Assembly: GCA_947624385.1 (NCBI GenBank)
Contig: CANQJZ010000006.1
Location: forward strand, 1-64,000
DNA from: an uncultured Oscillospiraceae bacterium
GTDB lineage: Bacteria > Bacillota > Clostridia > Oscillospirales > Oscillospiraceae
Length of the DNA: 64,000 nucleotides
Reading direction: 5' to 3'
Position 1 is the stretch's first letter. Every line of letters starts with the position of its first letter. Positions 50,160 through 58,805 of this stretch are shown one piece after another. The notes below the pieces were generated by a model, which was given only the letters and a program-made list of their open reading frames with translations, ran no database searches and had not been told where the DNA came from. The translations under genes were made by a program, and so were the position numbers.

Positions 50160-50966
50160 ATGAAGAGAAAAACAGCGCTGACGGCGCTCCTTGGGCTGTG
50201 TCTGCTGACGCTGGCCGGGTGCGCCCAAAGCGCGGAGCAGCCCACCGCCAGCCCGGCGCCTACGCAGCCGGCATCGTTCACGATGGCGCCGCAGACCAGC
50301 GCCCCGACGGATACGCCGGAGCCGACCTCGGCCCCGACCCCGACCTCTGTCGCCGCCCCCACGAAGGAGCAGGTACTGGCCGCACGGGACCAGGCGCTGG
50401 AGGGCATGACGGAGGACCAGACCGACTGGCTTTATACGGTCATAACCGGGGCCAACGCCTGGTGGGAACGCCAATATTTCTATGAGGACATTTTCGCGTT
50501 TTTGGAGGACCCCGAGGACCCGGCGTGGAACTATTTTGACGAGACGGGCCAGATCAATGTCCAGTGGTCCTATACCGGGGATGAATACGACCTGGAGGAT
50601 ATCGCGAGGATACGGGAGGACGAGGGCCTTTCGTGGACCGGCTTTTGCGAGAAGTACGGCACGGAGGATACGCTTTCCCAACTGCTCGTAAACAATGAAT
50701 ACGACGCCGACGATTTTATCGAGATCCTCAGGGACATACAGAGCACTGTACATAACGACGACCTGAAAAATGACCTGCAAGTCCTGATCGACAAGACGGC
50801 CCAGGCCCGGGATACACACGATATGAACGCCGCGAACGACATCTTCAAAACCGTCCACGATATGGACTATTATCTTCTGCGCTACGGCCCGGAGGACATG
50901 GCCGAGGAAGTGGAGGACACCTCCTTTGTCAGAAAATACTTTGGCATGCTGTCCATTTACCGGTAG
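50160..50966 (+). CDS. lipoprotein of unknown function
   Basis: 268 residues. The signal MKRKTALTALLGLCLLTLAG with Cys21 marks a lipoprotein. A Pro/Ser/Thr linker (TPEPTSAPTPTSVAAPT) to about residue 70 leads to an acidic, mostly helical domain rich in Asp and Trp (TDWLYTVITGANAWWERQYF, DVNDDLK-like turns). No family recognised. AAGGGGG lies just before the ATG; the longer open frame upstream overlaps the maturase gene and has no signal peptide. It has its own promoter, so it may be unrelated to the sugar locus. Confidence 0.72.
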   Translation: MKRKTALTALLGLCLLTLAGCAQSAEQPTASPAPTQPASFTMAPQTSAPTDTPEPTSAPTPTSVAAPTKEQVLAARDQALEGMTEDQTDWLYTVITGANAWWERQYFYEDIFAFLEDPEDPAWNYFDETGQINVQWSYTGDEYDLEDIARIREDEGLSWTGFCEKYGTEDTLSQLLVNNEYDADDFIEILRDIQSTVHNDDLKNDLQVLIDKTAQARDTHDMNAANDIFKTVHDMDYYLLRYGPEDMAEEVEDTSFVRKYFGMLSIYR

Positions 50967-50982
50967 CGGACAGCACCATCAG

Positions 50983-51120
50983 GCGCTGACTGGGGGATCA
51001 TAACGTCGGACAACAGACAACCCTTCCGTCAGCGCTCCGCGCTGCCACCTCCCCTTGCACAGGGGAGGCGTTCGATAAGGAAAATCAAAATCCAACGGGT
51101 CCCCGGCCAAGCCGGGGACA
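50983..51120. repeat. dispersed repeat, copy left of the acetyltransferase gene
   Basis: It shares with 51743-51899, in the same order and orientation, a GCTGACTGGGGG-type start, an identical 30-base block (51001-51030), an identical 26-base block with a CTCCCC/GGGGAG hairpin (51044-51069), and a GTCCCCGGC/GCCGGGGAC hairpin. Confidence 0.8.
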
Positions 51121-51152
51121 CAATTACACCCGGCAAACGCTGTTTAGGGCTC

Positions 51153-51181
51153 TTGTAACGCTTCCAGGGGCATGGTATACT
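51153..51181 (+). promoter_or_regulatory. promoter of the GNAT gene
   Basis: TTGTAA, 17 bases, TATACT, between the left repeat and the gene. Confidence 0.65.
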
Positions 51182-51229
51182 GTGCGCGGTGCGCGAAAAA
51201 TCGGAGTTTGTCGAAAGGAGTTAGAATAT

Positions 51230-51697
51230 ATGGAAATCAGAAAACTGGCAGAAGCCGATCATGATAAAGTGGTCAAGCTGTATCAGGAATTGGATGAGCT
51301 TCATGTACAGGCACGACCGGACTTTTTTGTGAGTCGGGATAAAGATGAAGTGTATCCCAAGGATGCTTTTATTCAGAATTTGGCCAACCCTGACGTTATG
51401 CAACTGGGAGTCTTTGATGATGAGCAGATTGTGAGTGTTGTTAGGGCAACGCTTTGGAAAGAAAGCGGTATGGTAAAGGATATAAGGACAGTTTGTCTGG
51501 ATGACATATTTGTTTTGCCCGCCTATCGCCGCAGAGGGATTGCGGCCAAGCTCTTTACCGAGGTGGAGACTTGGGCAAAAGAGCAGGGGGCTGTTCGTCT
51601 GGATGTGTACACATGGGGCTTCAACAAGGGCGCTATCGCTATGTATCAGGCAATGGGAATGACACCCCAACAATATGTGTTTGAAAAGAAGCTGTGA
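51230..51697 (+). CDS. GNAT-family N-acetyltransferase
   Basis: 155 residues. MEIRKLAEADHDKVVKLYQE is a typical GNAT start; the acetyl-CoA loop is VLPAYRRRGIAAKLFTEVE and the last strand AMYQAMGMTPQQYVFEKKL. GAAAGGAG precedes the ATG at 51230. Codon use (GAT, GAA, TAT, CGG with A/T third positions) is clearly lower in GC than all neighbouring genes, a sign of recent transfer. It is bracketed by two copies of a dispersed repeat, with its own promoter and terminator. The substrate is unknown. Confidence 0.88.
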   Translation: MEIRKLAEADHDKVVKLYQELDELHVQARPDFFVSRDKDEVYPKDAFIQNLANPDVMQLGVFDDEQIVSVVRATLWKESGMVKDIRTVCLDDIFVLPAYRRRGIAAKLFTEVETWAKEQGAVRLDVYTWGFNKGAIAMYQAMGMTPQQYVFEKKL

Positions 51698-51742
51698 TCC
51701 GGATATCAGCAGATCTATGCGGCGCAAGCCGCTCTTTATCGA

Positions 51743-51899
51743 CGGCCCCCCTGTGTAAGGGGGGCTGTCACGCACATGCGTGACTGGGGGGTTGTAACGT
51801 CGGACAACAGACAACCCTTCCGTCTCGCTTCGCTCGCCACCTCCCCTTGCACAGGGGAGGCTTTCCATATGGTGTGTCCCCGGCGTAAGCCGGGGACAC
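51743..51899. repeat. dispersed repeat, copy right of the acetyltransferase gene
   Basis: Starts with a GCCCCCCTGTGTAAGGGGGG hairpin and TCACGC/GCGTGA stem, then the 30-base block at 51795-51824, the 26-base block at 51836-51861 and the GTGTCCCCGGC hairpin. The first part is missing or degenerate in the left copy but has a relative at 25031-25080. Confidence 0.8.
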
Positions 51900-51906
51900 G
51901 TTTTTA
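51874..51906 (+). terminator. terminator of the GNAT gene
   Basis: GTGTCCCCGGC pairs with GCCGGGGACAC around GTAA, followed by GTTTTTAC. Confidence 0.75.
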
Positions 51907-53004
51907 CAATGTCTTTATCGTGCGGCCAAGGTGGATCCTGGGCTTCATCACGTAGGAATAGCCCTTGTCCTCGCAGTCCTGCCTATCGATCATGCGCAGA
52001 AGGCGGGTGGCCACCTGGCGGCCCATCTCCCGCCCCTGGTAGACCGAGCAGGTGACGCCCGCTTCCTCCCAGTCGTCGCCGGAATAGTCGAAGCAGACGA
52101 GGGAGCAATCCTCGGGCACCCGCCGGCCCATGCGCTCCAGGGCCCGACGGACCAGCCGGTAGATGATGGCGTTGCAGCACACCACCGCCGTACACCGGGG
52201 GATGCCCTTCAAAAACCGCTCGATGACGCGCACAAAGCTGTCGTCATGGGCCTCGTTGGACACGCACCACTTGATGTAATCGTCCTGATATTCCAGGCCG
52301 CTTTGCTGCAGGGCCTCGGTCATGCCCTGGAATTTCTCGATGCTCTGGTAGTTGTCGTAGACGAAAATGCCCGCGATGTGCCGGTGGCCGGCGGCGATCA
52401 GCAGGTCCATCAGCTCCCCGGCGCACTGCCGGTCGTTGACGATGACACGGGGATAGCGGAGGTTCTTGTAGTAGTTGTTGTAAAACACCACCGGGATACG
52501 CCGCCGGTACAGCTCCTGATAGCAGTCCAGGTTGGGGTTTAAAAGGCTGGCCTTCACCCCGTCCACGATGAAGCCGCTGAAGCTCTGGTGGACCACCGTT
52601 TGCAGACAACGGCGCTCGTTGGCGAACTTGTTGTCCGTCAGGAACACGTGCAGGTCCGCCTGGCCGTCCGTCAGAACGCTCTTGACGCCCTCGATGAGGG
52701 CGGAGTTGGCGTCGGCGTCCTGGCCCTGTAAAATAAGGCCGATGCGCCGGGGGGTGTCCTCGGCGCTCATCTGGCGGGACAGGGCCAGCTCCCGGTTGAA
52801 GTAGGTCCCGCTGCCCTTGACCTTGTAGACGGTCCCGTCCTGAGCCAGGCGGTCGAACGCCGCCCGCACCGTCTCCCGGCTGACCGAGAGACGGCGCTGC
52901 AGGGCGTTTTCCGAGGGGAGCTTCTGGTTGCCGGAGAATTTGTTTTCGTCGATGTAGGCCAAAAGCCAGCGGTAGACCTGCTCGGTCTTTTTCCCGTTGG
53001 TCAT
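51904..53004 (-). CDS. GntR-type regulator with LacI-like sugar-binding domain
   Basis: 366 residues. An N-terminal GntR winged helix (KLPSENALQRRLSVSRETVR, then AAFDRLAQDGTVYKVKGSGT) is joined to a periplasmic-binding-protein-like effector domain (RRIGLILQGQDADANSALIE, AAGHRHIAGIFVYDNYQSIE), the AraR architecture. It starts three bases beyond the sulfatase stop and is the last gene of the tct-sulfatase operon, which it probably controls together with itself. The effector may be the desulfated product; that is inference. Confidence 0.9.
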   Translation of the reverse strand: MTNGKKTEQVYRWLLAYIDENKFSGNQKLPSENALQRRLSVSRETVRAAFDRLAQDGTVYKVKGSGTYFNRELALSRQMSAEDTPRRIGLILQGQDADANSALIEGVKSVLTDGQADLHVFLTDNKFANERRCLQTVVHQSFSGFIVDGVKASLLNPNLDCYQELYRRRIPVVFYNNYYKNLRYPRVIVNDRQCAGELMDLLIAAGHRHIAGIFVYDNYQSIEKFQGMTEALQQSGLEYQDDYIKWCVSNEAHDDSFVRVIERFLKGIPRCTAVVCCNAIIYRLVRRALERMGRRVPEDCSLVCFDYSGDDWEEAGVTCSVYQGREMGRQVATRLLRMIDRQDCEDKGYSYVMKPRIHLGRTIKTL

Positions 53005-53007
53005 GGG

Positions 53008-54360
53008 TCAGTCGGTGATGACAGGCCGGGTCCCCTCGGCCCGCTCGATCCAGTCCAGCAGCCTTTGGCGAAGCTCCGCTTTGACAGAGGCGTAGGCCGG
53101 GTCCGTGACCACGTTAGTAAGCTGCCAGGGGTCGGCCTTCATGTCGTACAGGAAATCGTCGGCATAGGTGTCCGAGGCGGCAGCCTCGCCGCCGTTGACG
53201 CCGGGGGCGTACACGGAATAGAGCCAATCCGGCGTGCGGACGCACCGGCCCACCCGGCTTTCGGATATCTGGGCGAACACCTCGTTGGGCCTATCCGGGT
53301 CCTTATGCTCCACCACGTCCAGCAGGTTCTCGCCGATCATGGCGTCGCCCACATGGACACCGGCGATGGCCAGGATGGTCTTGGGCAGGCTCTCGGTGCT
53401 GACCAGCTCCTGCACCGCCACGCCGCCCTTGTAGGGCCCGCCGGCGATGACCAGGGGCACGTGCAGACACCCGTCGTGGCAGGAGCGCTTGTAGTCGTCG
53501 TAGCCGTTCAGGTGCTCGTCCCGGTTGCGGGTCATGAAGTGGGAGCCGTGGTCGGAGGCGAAGATGATGACCGTGTTGTCGTAAAGGCCCTCTTTTTTGA
53601 GCCGGTCGATCAGGCGGCCCAGATTCTCGTCCAGGGCGGCGCACTGGCCCAGATAGTCCGGGTATTCCTCCGCCGCGTTGCCCTTGAGCACTTCCAGGTC
53701 GTGGGGCAGCACGAAATCCTTGAACCGCTCCTTGGAGCCCTCCGGCCCCTCGTAGTGCCGGTGGTCGTTCTGGTGGTGGGGCTCGATCTGGGAGACGGTC
53801 ATGAAAAAGGGCTTTTTCCGGTCGTAGGTATCGAAAAACTGCAGGGCCAGGTCGTTGATGCAGTCGGCGCGGTAGCCCTTGAAGTCGATGCGGTTGTCGT
53901 TCTCGTCGAAGACGAAGCCGTCGTAGCCGTGGGAGGTGAACTCCAGCACGTCGGCGGTGCGCCAGTAGCCGGTGTACCCGCCCCGCAGCTCTTTGGGGAT
54001 GGCGGTGACGGTGTGGTCGATGACCGGGGGCTTTTCCAGCTCCCCGTCGCTGGCCAGGTGCCACTTGCCGATGTAGGCCGTCTCATAGCCCGCTTCCTCG
54101 ATGTATTGGCCCAGGGTCTTCACGTCCGGGGGGAGCATGATGTTGTTGCGGAAACACCCGGTCTCCGTGGGATAGCGGCCGGTCTGGAACAGGGCCCGGC
54201 AGGGGCCGCACACCGGCTGGGGGGAGAAAGCGTTGGGGAATTTGACCCCCTCGGCCGCCAAGGCGTCCAGATTGGGCGTGATATTTAAGGGCTGGCCAAA
54301 GCAGCCGCAGGTGTCCCAGCGCTGCTGGTCGGTGAAGTAAAAGACGATATTGTAAGGCAT
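53008..54360 (-). CDS. Cys-type sulfatase (S1 family)
   Basis: 450 residues without a signal peptide, so cytoplasmic. Calcium ligands D11 and Q12 are in FYFTDQQRWDTCGC. The sulfatase signature is VCGPCRALFQTGRYPTETG with Cys51 as the residue converted to formylglycine (C-x-P-x-R). IGKWHLA near 98 and FASDHGSHF near 270 complete the active site. It needs a maturase, and an anaerobic one is encoded at 48985-50103. It is followed by the GntR regulator and preceded by tctA after one base, an unusual partner. The substrate is not deducible; an imported sulfated acid or sugar acid fits the context. Confidence 0.93.
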   Translation of the reverse strand: MPYNIVFYFTDQQRWDTCGCFGQPLNITPNLDALAAEGVKFPNAFSPQPVCGPCRALFQTGRYPTETGCFRNNIMLPPDVKTLGQYIEEAGYETAYIGKWHLASDGELEKPPVIDHTVTAIPKELRGGYTGYWRTADVLEFTSHGYDGFVFDENDNRIDFKGYRADCINDLALQFFDTYDRKKPFFMTVSQIEPHHQNDHRHYEGPEGSKERFKDFVLPHDLEVLKGNAAEEYPDYLGQCAALDENLGRLIDRLKKEGLYDNTVIIFASDHGSHFMTRNRDEHLNGYDDYKRSCHDGCLHVPLVIAGGPYKGGVAVQELVSTESLPKTILAIAGVHVGDAMIGENLLDVVEHKDPDRPNEVFAQISESRVGRCVRTPDWLYSVYAPGVNGGEAAASDTYADDFLYDMKADPWQLTNVVTDPAYASVKAELRQRLLDWIERAEGTRPVITD

Positions 54361-54361
54361 G

Positions 54362-55873
54362 TCATTCCTCCTTTGTGACAGGTTGGGCCTGCGGTTTTTT
54401 CTCCCGGAGCTTGCCGCGCAGGATGGTGCCCACCGCCAGCACGATCAGGCCGACGAATATCCAGCAGTACACGCTGCTGAAGAACACGGACGGGTTGCCG
54501 TTGGAGATGAGCAGCGCACGGCGGAAGTTGGTCTCCGTCATCTTGCCCAGCACCAGGCCCAGCAGGATGGGTACCGGGGGCATATCCAGCTTTCGAAGCA
54601 GCCACGCCAGCACGCAGAACACCAGCGCCACGGCCACGTCGAAGTAGTTCTTGTTCACCGAGTAGGCCCCGGCGAAGCAGAAGATGACGATGATGGGGGT
54701 CAAAATCTCCTGAGGGATGGACACCACCTTGGCGAAGATGGGCGTGAGCACCTTGCCCTGCAGGAGCATGAACACGTTCACCAGAATGAGGCCCAGCATG
54801 ATGGCGTACATGATGTCGCCCTGGGTGGTGAACAGGCTCAGGCCGGGGTTCAGGCCGTTTATCATCAGCGCGGAGAGCATGATGGCCACCGTGCCGTCCC
54901 CGGGTATGCCAAGGGTCAGCAGCGGTATCAGCGTGGCGCCGGTGACGGCGTTGTTGGCGGATTCGGAGGCCGCCACGCCCTCCACGGAGCCGTGGCCAAA
55001 TTCCTCCGGGTGTTTGGAGAGGTTGCGGGCCTGACTGTAGCTGAACCAGCTGGCCTCGGACGCGCCGGTGCCGGGGATGATGCCCACGATGACGCCGATG
55101 AGCGAGCCCAGGATGGTGGGGCGGGCCATGCGCTTGTACTCCGCCTTGGTAATGACGCCGTTGTCGTGCATCTTGGAGGTGTCCATGTGCAGTTCGTCGG
55201 GCTTTTTCTCCGCACGGCCAACGATCTCCACCAGGGCGAACAGGCCGATCAGGCACACCGCCAGGTCAAGGCCCAGGTATAAACGGCCCACGCCGAAGGT
55301 GAAGCGGTCGTAGCTGGTCATGGGGTCGGAGCCGATGCAGGAGATGAGAAGGCCCAGGCAGGCGGCGATGATGCCACGGATCATGCTCTTGCCGGACACG
55401 CCGGCGATGATGGTAAGGCCGAACACGCACACCATGAAGCACTCCGGCGTGCCCAGCTGGGCGGCGAATTTCGCCACCTGGGGGCCGAGGAATAACAGCG
55501 CCAGGGCGGAGAAAATGCCGCCGAAGGTGGACGCGTACAGGGCGATCTTCAACGCCGCCTTGGTACGGCCCTGCTTGGACAGCGGGTGGCCGTCCAGCAT
55601 GGTGGCGGCGGCGTGAGGCGTGCCCGGGGTGTTGATGAGGATGGCCGACACGCTGCCCCCGTAGCCGCCGGCGCAGTAGATGCCCAGCAGGAACATCATG
55701 CCGGGGATGGCGGACATGGAGTAGGTGACCGGCAGAAACAGGATGACGCAAAGAATTACGGTCAGGCCGGGAATGGCGGCGAATACCGCGCCGATGAACA
55801 CGCCGATGTTGATCCACAGGATGTTTTGCAGCGTGAACAGCAGCCCGCTGGCCGGGACGATATGTTGCAGCAT
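54362..55873 (-). CDS. tctA: tripartite tricarboxylate transporter, large permease TctA
   Basis: 503 residues with about 11-12 membrane helices. TctA hallmarks are IGVFIGAVFAAIPGLTVILC, GIYCAGGYGGSVSAILINTP-type loop with GTPHAAATMLDGHPL, and GTGASEASWFSYSQARNLSK, NAVTGATLIPLLTLGIPGDG for the second half. It is the sodium- or proton-driven permease of a binding-protein-dependent carboxylate importer. Eighteen bases separate it from tctB. No TctD/TctE regulator is present. Confidence 0.95.
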   Translation of the reverse strand: MLQHIVPASGLLFTLQNILWINIGVFIGAVFAAIPGLTVILCVILFLPVTYSMSAIPGMMFLLGIYCAGGYGGSVSAILINTPGTPHAAATMLDGHPLSKQGRTKAALKIALYASTFGGIFSALALLFLGPQVAKFAAQLGTPECFMVCVFGLTIIAGVSGKSMIRGIIAACLGLLISCIGSDPMTSYDRFTFGVGRLYLGLDLAVCLIGLFALVEIVGRAEKKPDELHMDTSKMHDNGVITKAEYKRMARPTILGSLIGVIVGIIPGTGASEASWFSYSQARNLSKHPEEFGHGSVEGVAASESANNAVTGATLIPLLTLGIPGDGTVAIMLSALMINGLNPGLSLFTTQGDIMYAIMLGLILVNVFMLLQGKVLTPIFAKVVSIPQEILTPIIVIFCFAGAYSVNKNYFDVAVALVFCVLAWLLRKLDMPPVPILLGLVLGKMTETNFRRALLISNGNPSVFFSSVYCWIFVGLIVLAVGTILRGKLREKKPQAQPVTKEE

Positions 55874-55891
55874 AAACCCACTTCCTCTCTA

Positions 55892-56386
55892 TTAAAAGCG
55901 CACGTTCAGCAAAAAGCGGAACGCGGCCCAGATGCCCACGGCTAGCCCCACGGTGATAATGTAATAGCTGGGCTTTTTGCACCGGAAGTAAATGAGAAAC
56001 GCCAGCGCGCAAAATACCGCGCCCACCACGAACAGGTCCGTCCACCGGGCCAGCAGGTAGCTGACGAGCAGTATGGCCAGGATGATCAGGGCCTTGATCT
56101 CCACCAGCAGGTTCACCGTCTTGTATTCCAGGGGCTTCTTTTTGGCGAGCTTATAGATCTCCTTGCCCACCAAAAGCGCGCTGCAGAACATCATAAGGCC
56201 CATCAGAAGCGTAGGGAAGGCGCGGCCGTTGACCACGTCCCGCTCGGAAATGGCCACCTGATGGGGCATGATCAGCAGCACCACGCCGCCCAGCAGGAAA
56301 AACAGCACGCCCACCGTCAGGTCCACGGGGATGCGTATCTCCTTGCGCGCCAGCTTCGCGCCAAGGGTATCCAATTTGTCTTTCAC
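55892..56386 (-). CDS. tctB: tripartite tricarboxylate transporter, small permease TctB
   Basis: 164 residues from a GTG at 56386, which has AGGGAGGT six bases upstream; a further 13 codons are open but would start within the leader. Four membrane helices (PVDLTVGVLFFLLGGVVLLI, FPTLLMGLMMFCSALLVG, ALIILAILLVSYLLARW, YIITVGLAVGIWAAFRFLL) match the poorly conserved TctB family. Confidence 0.85.
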   Translation of the reverse strand: MKDKLDTLGAKLARKEIRIPVDLTVGVLFFLLGGVVLLIMPHQVAISERDVVNGRAFPTLLMGLMMFCSALLVGKEIYKLAKKKPLEYKTVNLLVEIKALIILAILLVSYLLARWTDLFVVGAVFCALAFLIYFRCKKPSYYIITVGLAVGIWAAFRFLLNVRF

Positions 56387-56429
56387 GATATGACCTCCCT
56401 TACAGGAAAGACAGGGGACTGTCAAAGAA

Positions 56430-56740
56430 TAAGAAAATGTACGTCACGCAAAGGGGAGCTCGAGGGGGACGGGAGTCCCGCCTCGAATGGGATCTGACGC
56501 CCCGCGCTTGCGCGGCTCGCGGGGGCCCCACGCGGCACGCTTGTCGCGTGGGGAGAGGAGACGCCGCGGGCTATTCGTGGTTTGCCGCTTGCGGCGAATC
56601 CCGGCCTAGCCCAGCGAGCGGCGACGACGCGAGGACTTTTGCGCCGCTTGCGGCGCGAAAGTACCGGCGTCATTTCGGGCCGTCAAAAAGTCCCTTTTTG
56701 ACGGCCCGAGGGGAATGGGCGCTTGGGCCCATTCCCCCCG
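56430..56740. repeat. hairpin-rich intergenic element between tctC and tctB
   Basis: The 397-base gap holds at least four inverted repeats: CCCCACGCG/CGCGTGGGG (56526-56553), GCGCCGC/GCGGCGC (56641-56656), a perfect 15-base stem CGGGCCGTCAAAAAG with its complement (56676-56708), and GGGGAATGGGC/GCCCATTCCCC (56710-56737). No gene is supported within it. The left part (GGGACTCCCGTCC-type palindrome near 56468-56485) looks like a further repeat. It could end most tctC transcripts or protect their 3' ends. Confidence 0.6.
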
Positions 56741-56783
56741 ACAGTTCAATTGAATGGGAGCGAGAGTTGCCCGACGCGCCGCC

Positions 56784-57770
56784 TTATTCAGGCTGGACGA
56801 TGTCGATGTACTCCTCCACGATGTCCTTCACGTTGGCGATGTGCTCCTCCACGGCCTCCACGTCCATGGTGTCCACTTCCAGGAGCATGGTGTCGTGCAG
56901 CCACTCCACCACTTCCTCGTCGGCCAGGATGTCGTCATACAGGGCCTTCAGCTCGGCGACCTTGGCCTCGTCGGTGCCGGCGGGGGCCATGATGAAGCAG
57001 CGGTTGCGGAAGTAGGGGTAGCCATACTCGCCCACGCCCTCAACGCCGGCGAAGGGACCGTTTTCGATGGGGCCTTCGTCGAACGCGCAGACCACGGTCA
57101 CGCCGCCCTGGTTGTAGGTCTCCAGGATCTGGGACTGGTGGCTGACGGCGAAATCGGTCTCACCGCGGGACACGGCCTGAGCGGCCTCAGCGGCGGACTG
57201 ATAGGGAACGAGCTTCAGAGTGTCGCCCGCGCCCATGGAGCCGAACAGAGCGGCGGCCAGGAACGCCTCGGAGCCGGTGGCGCCGTTGGTGGCGACGGTG
57301 ATCTCCTCCGCGCCCTCCACGTAGGCCTTCAGGTCCTCAATGCCGTTGATCTCCAGCTTGGCGTCGGCGCTCAGCACGAACACGGAGGAATACAGGTTCT
57401 CCACGAACGCGAAGTCCTCATAGCCAAACTGCATCTTGGCCGGGTCCATGGTGGCGGTGATGCTCAAAAGGCCCTCGCCCACGAACACCAGGCCGGTGTC
57501 GCCGGCCTCGTTGTCCAGGACCCAGGTGTTGACGGTGGCGGCGTCGCCCTTGATGGCCTCGGCGACAAGGGTGATGTCCTCGGAATACTCGGTGCTCAGG
57601 CTGGCGGCCTTCTGGCTCACCAGGCTTGCCACGCCGTCAGGCGCCCAGGGGCAGGTGACGGTCCAGGTCTCCCCGGCGGCAAAGGCGGTGGTGCTGAGAG
57701 CGCAGCTCATGACCATGACCAGCGACAGCAGCAGACAGATGCGGCGGAAGGTTTGTTTTTTCATTTTCAT
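56784..57770 (-). CDS. tctC: tripartite tricarboxylate transporter substrate-binding protein TctC
   Basis: 328 residues. Signal MKMKKQTFRRICLLLSLVMV to AFA-AGE, with no lipobox. The mature part has the Bug/TctC fold: TVTCPWAPDGVASLVSQKAA, LVAEAIKGDAATVNTWV, EEITVATNGATGSEAFLAAA and KLVPYQSAAEAAQAVSRGET (the carboxylate-binding loop region). It is the first gene of the operon and lies 397 bases before tctB. Ligands of this class are usually di- or tricarboxylates, aromatic acids or other small acids. Confidence 0.92.
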   Translation of the reverse strand: MKMKKQTFRRICLLLSLVMVMSCALSTTAFAAGETWTVTCPWAPDGVASLVSQKAASLSTEYSEDITLVAEAIKGDAATVNTWVLDNEAGDTGLVFVGEGLLSITATMDPAKMQFGYEDFAFVENLYSSVFVLSADAKLEINGIEDLKAYVEGAEEITVATNGATGSEAFLAAALFGSMGAGDTLKLVPYQSAAEAAQAVSRGETDFAVSHQSQILETYNQGGVTVVCAFDEGPIENGPFAGVEGVGEYGYPYFRNRCFIMAPAGTDEAKVAELKALYDDILADEEVVEWLHDTMLLEVDTMDVEAVEEHIANVKDIVEEYIDIVQPE

Positions 57771-57830
57771 TCTCCTTCATAAAATAATAGGTTTCGTCTC
57801 GTCGTTTGGCGTCGTATGCCTTCTGCTGCC

Positions 57831-57860
57831 ACTATACCATTTTGCCTTTCCCAAATGCAA
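57831..57860 (-). promoter_or_regulatory. promoter of tctC
   Basis: TTGCAT, 18 bases, TATAGT on the minus strand, about 60 bases before the start. An A/T-rich tract follows upstream to about 57960. Confidence 0.55.
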
Positions 57861-57972
57861 TAACTTTTTGAAGAAAAAACGGAAAGTTGTCCGGTCGTTG
57901 TGCGTTTTTGGAAAAGCTGTATTTTAAATACGGGCCTATTTTGTTTAAATCGCAGTATATGTCACAAAAATT

Positions 57973-58773
57973 TCAGCCGCCCAGATACCGCCAGGCGTTG
58001 TAGACGCTGATGGCGATGATGACCGCCATCAGCGCCGTGAAGAACTTATCCACCGCGTCGCCGTCCAGGCGCTTGTTGATCTTCCGGCCCACCATCCCGC
58101 CGCCGATGCCGCCCAGCACCATCAATACCAGCGTGTGGGCCGCGAAGGGCGGCACGGTACCCGTGACCAGGGTGGCGATCAGGCTGGCGAGCTGGCTGAA
58201 CAGGATGACGTACAGGCTGTTGGCCGCGGCTGTCTTGGTGTCCATGCTGAAAAAGTAAAAGAGCACCACCAGGTTTATGGGCCCGCCGCCGATGCCCAGA
58301 AAGCTGCTCATGATGCCCAGCACCAGGCCGATGGCCAGGCACAGGGCGGCGCTGTCGATCTTCTTCGTGCGGATACGAGCCTTTTTGAGGGTGTACGCCA
58401 GCGTCATCAGCGTGACCAGGGCCAGACACACGGCCTGGACGCCGCCCACCATGTCCGGGTCCGGCGCGGCATTGCGAATGGCGGTGAAAAGCTGCTTGCC
58501 GATCACGCCGCCCACGGCCCCGCCGATGGCCAGAGGCGTGCCCGTATGCAGGTCCACCGCCTTCTCCCCCGCCGCCAGGGACCGGCCCACCGAGTAGCAG
58601 CTCATAGCCAGCACCGTGCAGCCGGACAAAAAGCTGATGGCGGACACGCTGGCCCAGCCGAACAGGTCCAGCACCGGCTTGATGATCACGCCGCCGCCGA
58701 TGCCGCATATGGCGCCCACGATGGAGGCGAAAAAGCTGACCGCGAAAAACAGCAGCGACTGCAGGATGCTCAT
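57973..58773 (-). CDS. TauE/SafE-family sulfite or sulfonate exporter-like protein
   Basis: 266 residues, about eight membrane helices in two homologous halves, each with the family glycine motif: GAICGIGGGVIIKPVLDLFG and SSFLGIGGGPINLVVLFYFF. The ATG at 58773 has AAGGAGAG upstream; the frame before it overlaps the next gene out of frame. Relatives move sulfite, sulfonates or other sulfur anions, but many are uncharacterised. It ends the glmM cluster and lies just upstream of the sulfatase operon, so export of sulfur oxyanion is tempting but unproven. Confidence 0.88.
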   Translation of the reverse strand: MSILQSLLFFAVSFFASIVGAICGIGGGVIIKPVLDLFGWASVSAISFLSGCTVLAMSCYSVGRSLAAGEKAVDLHTGTPLAIGGAVGGVIGKQLFTAIRNAAPDPDMVGGVQAVCLALVTLMTLAYTLKKARIRTKKIDSAALCLAIGLVLGIMSSFLGIGGGPINLVVLFYFFSMDTKTAAANSLYVILFSQLASLIATLVTGTVPPFAAHTLVLMVLGGIGGGMVGRKINKRLDGDAVDKFFTALMAVIIAISVYNAWRYLGG

Positions 58774-58805
58774 AGGGGTCCTCTCTCCTTTGTAAATCAA
58801 AAAGT

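Noticed and set aside
51740..51900. A tRNA or attachment site at the right repeat
   Set aside because: The hairpins are simple stems without a cloverleaf or anticodon arm, and no integrase gene is nearby.
56437..57015. Plus-strand frame across the tctC-tctB gap
   Set aside because: It runs through several hairpins and then antisense to tctC; the sequence is Arg- and Ser-rich without structure.
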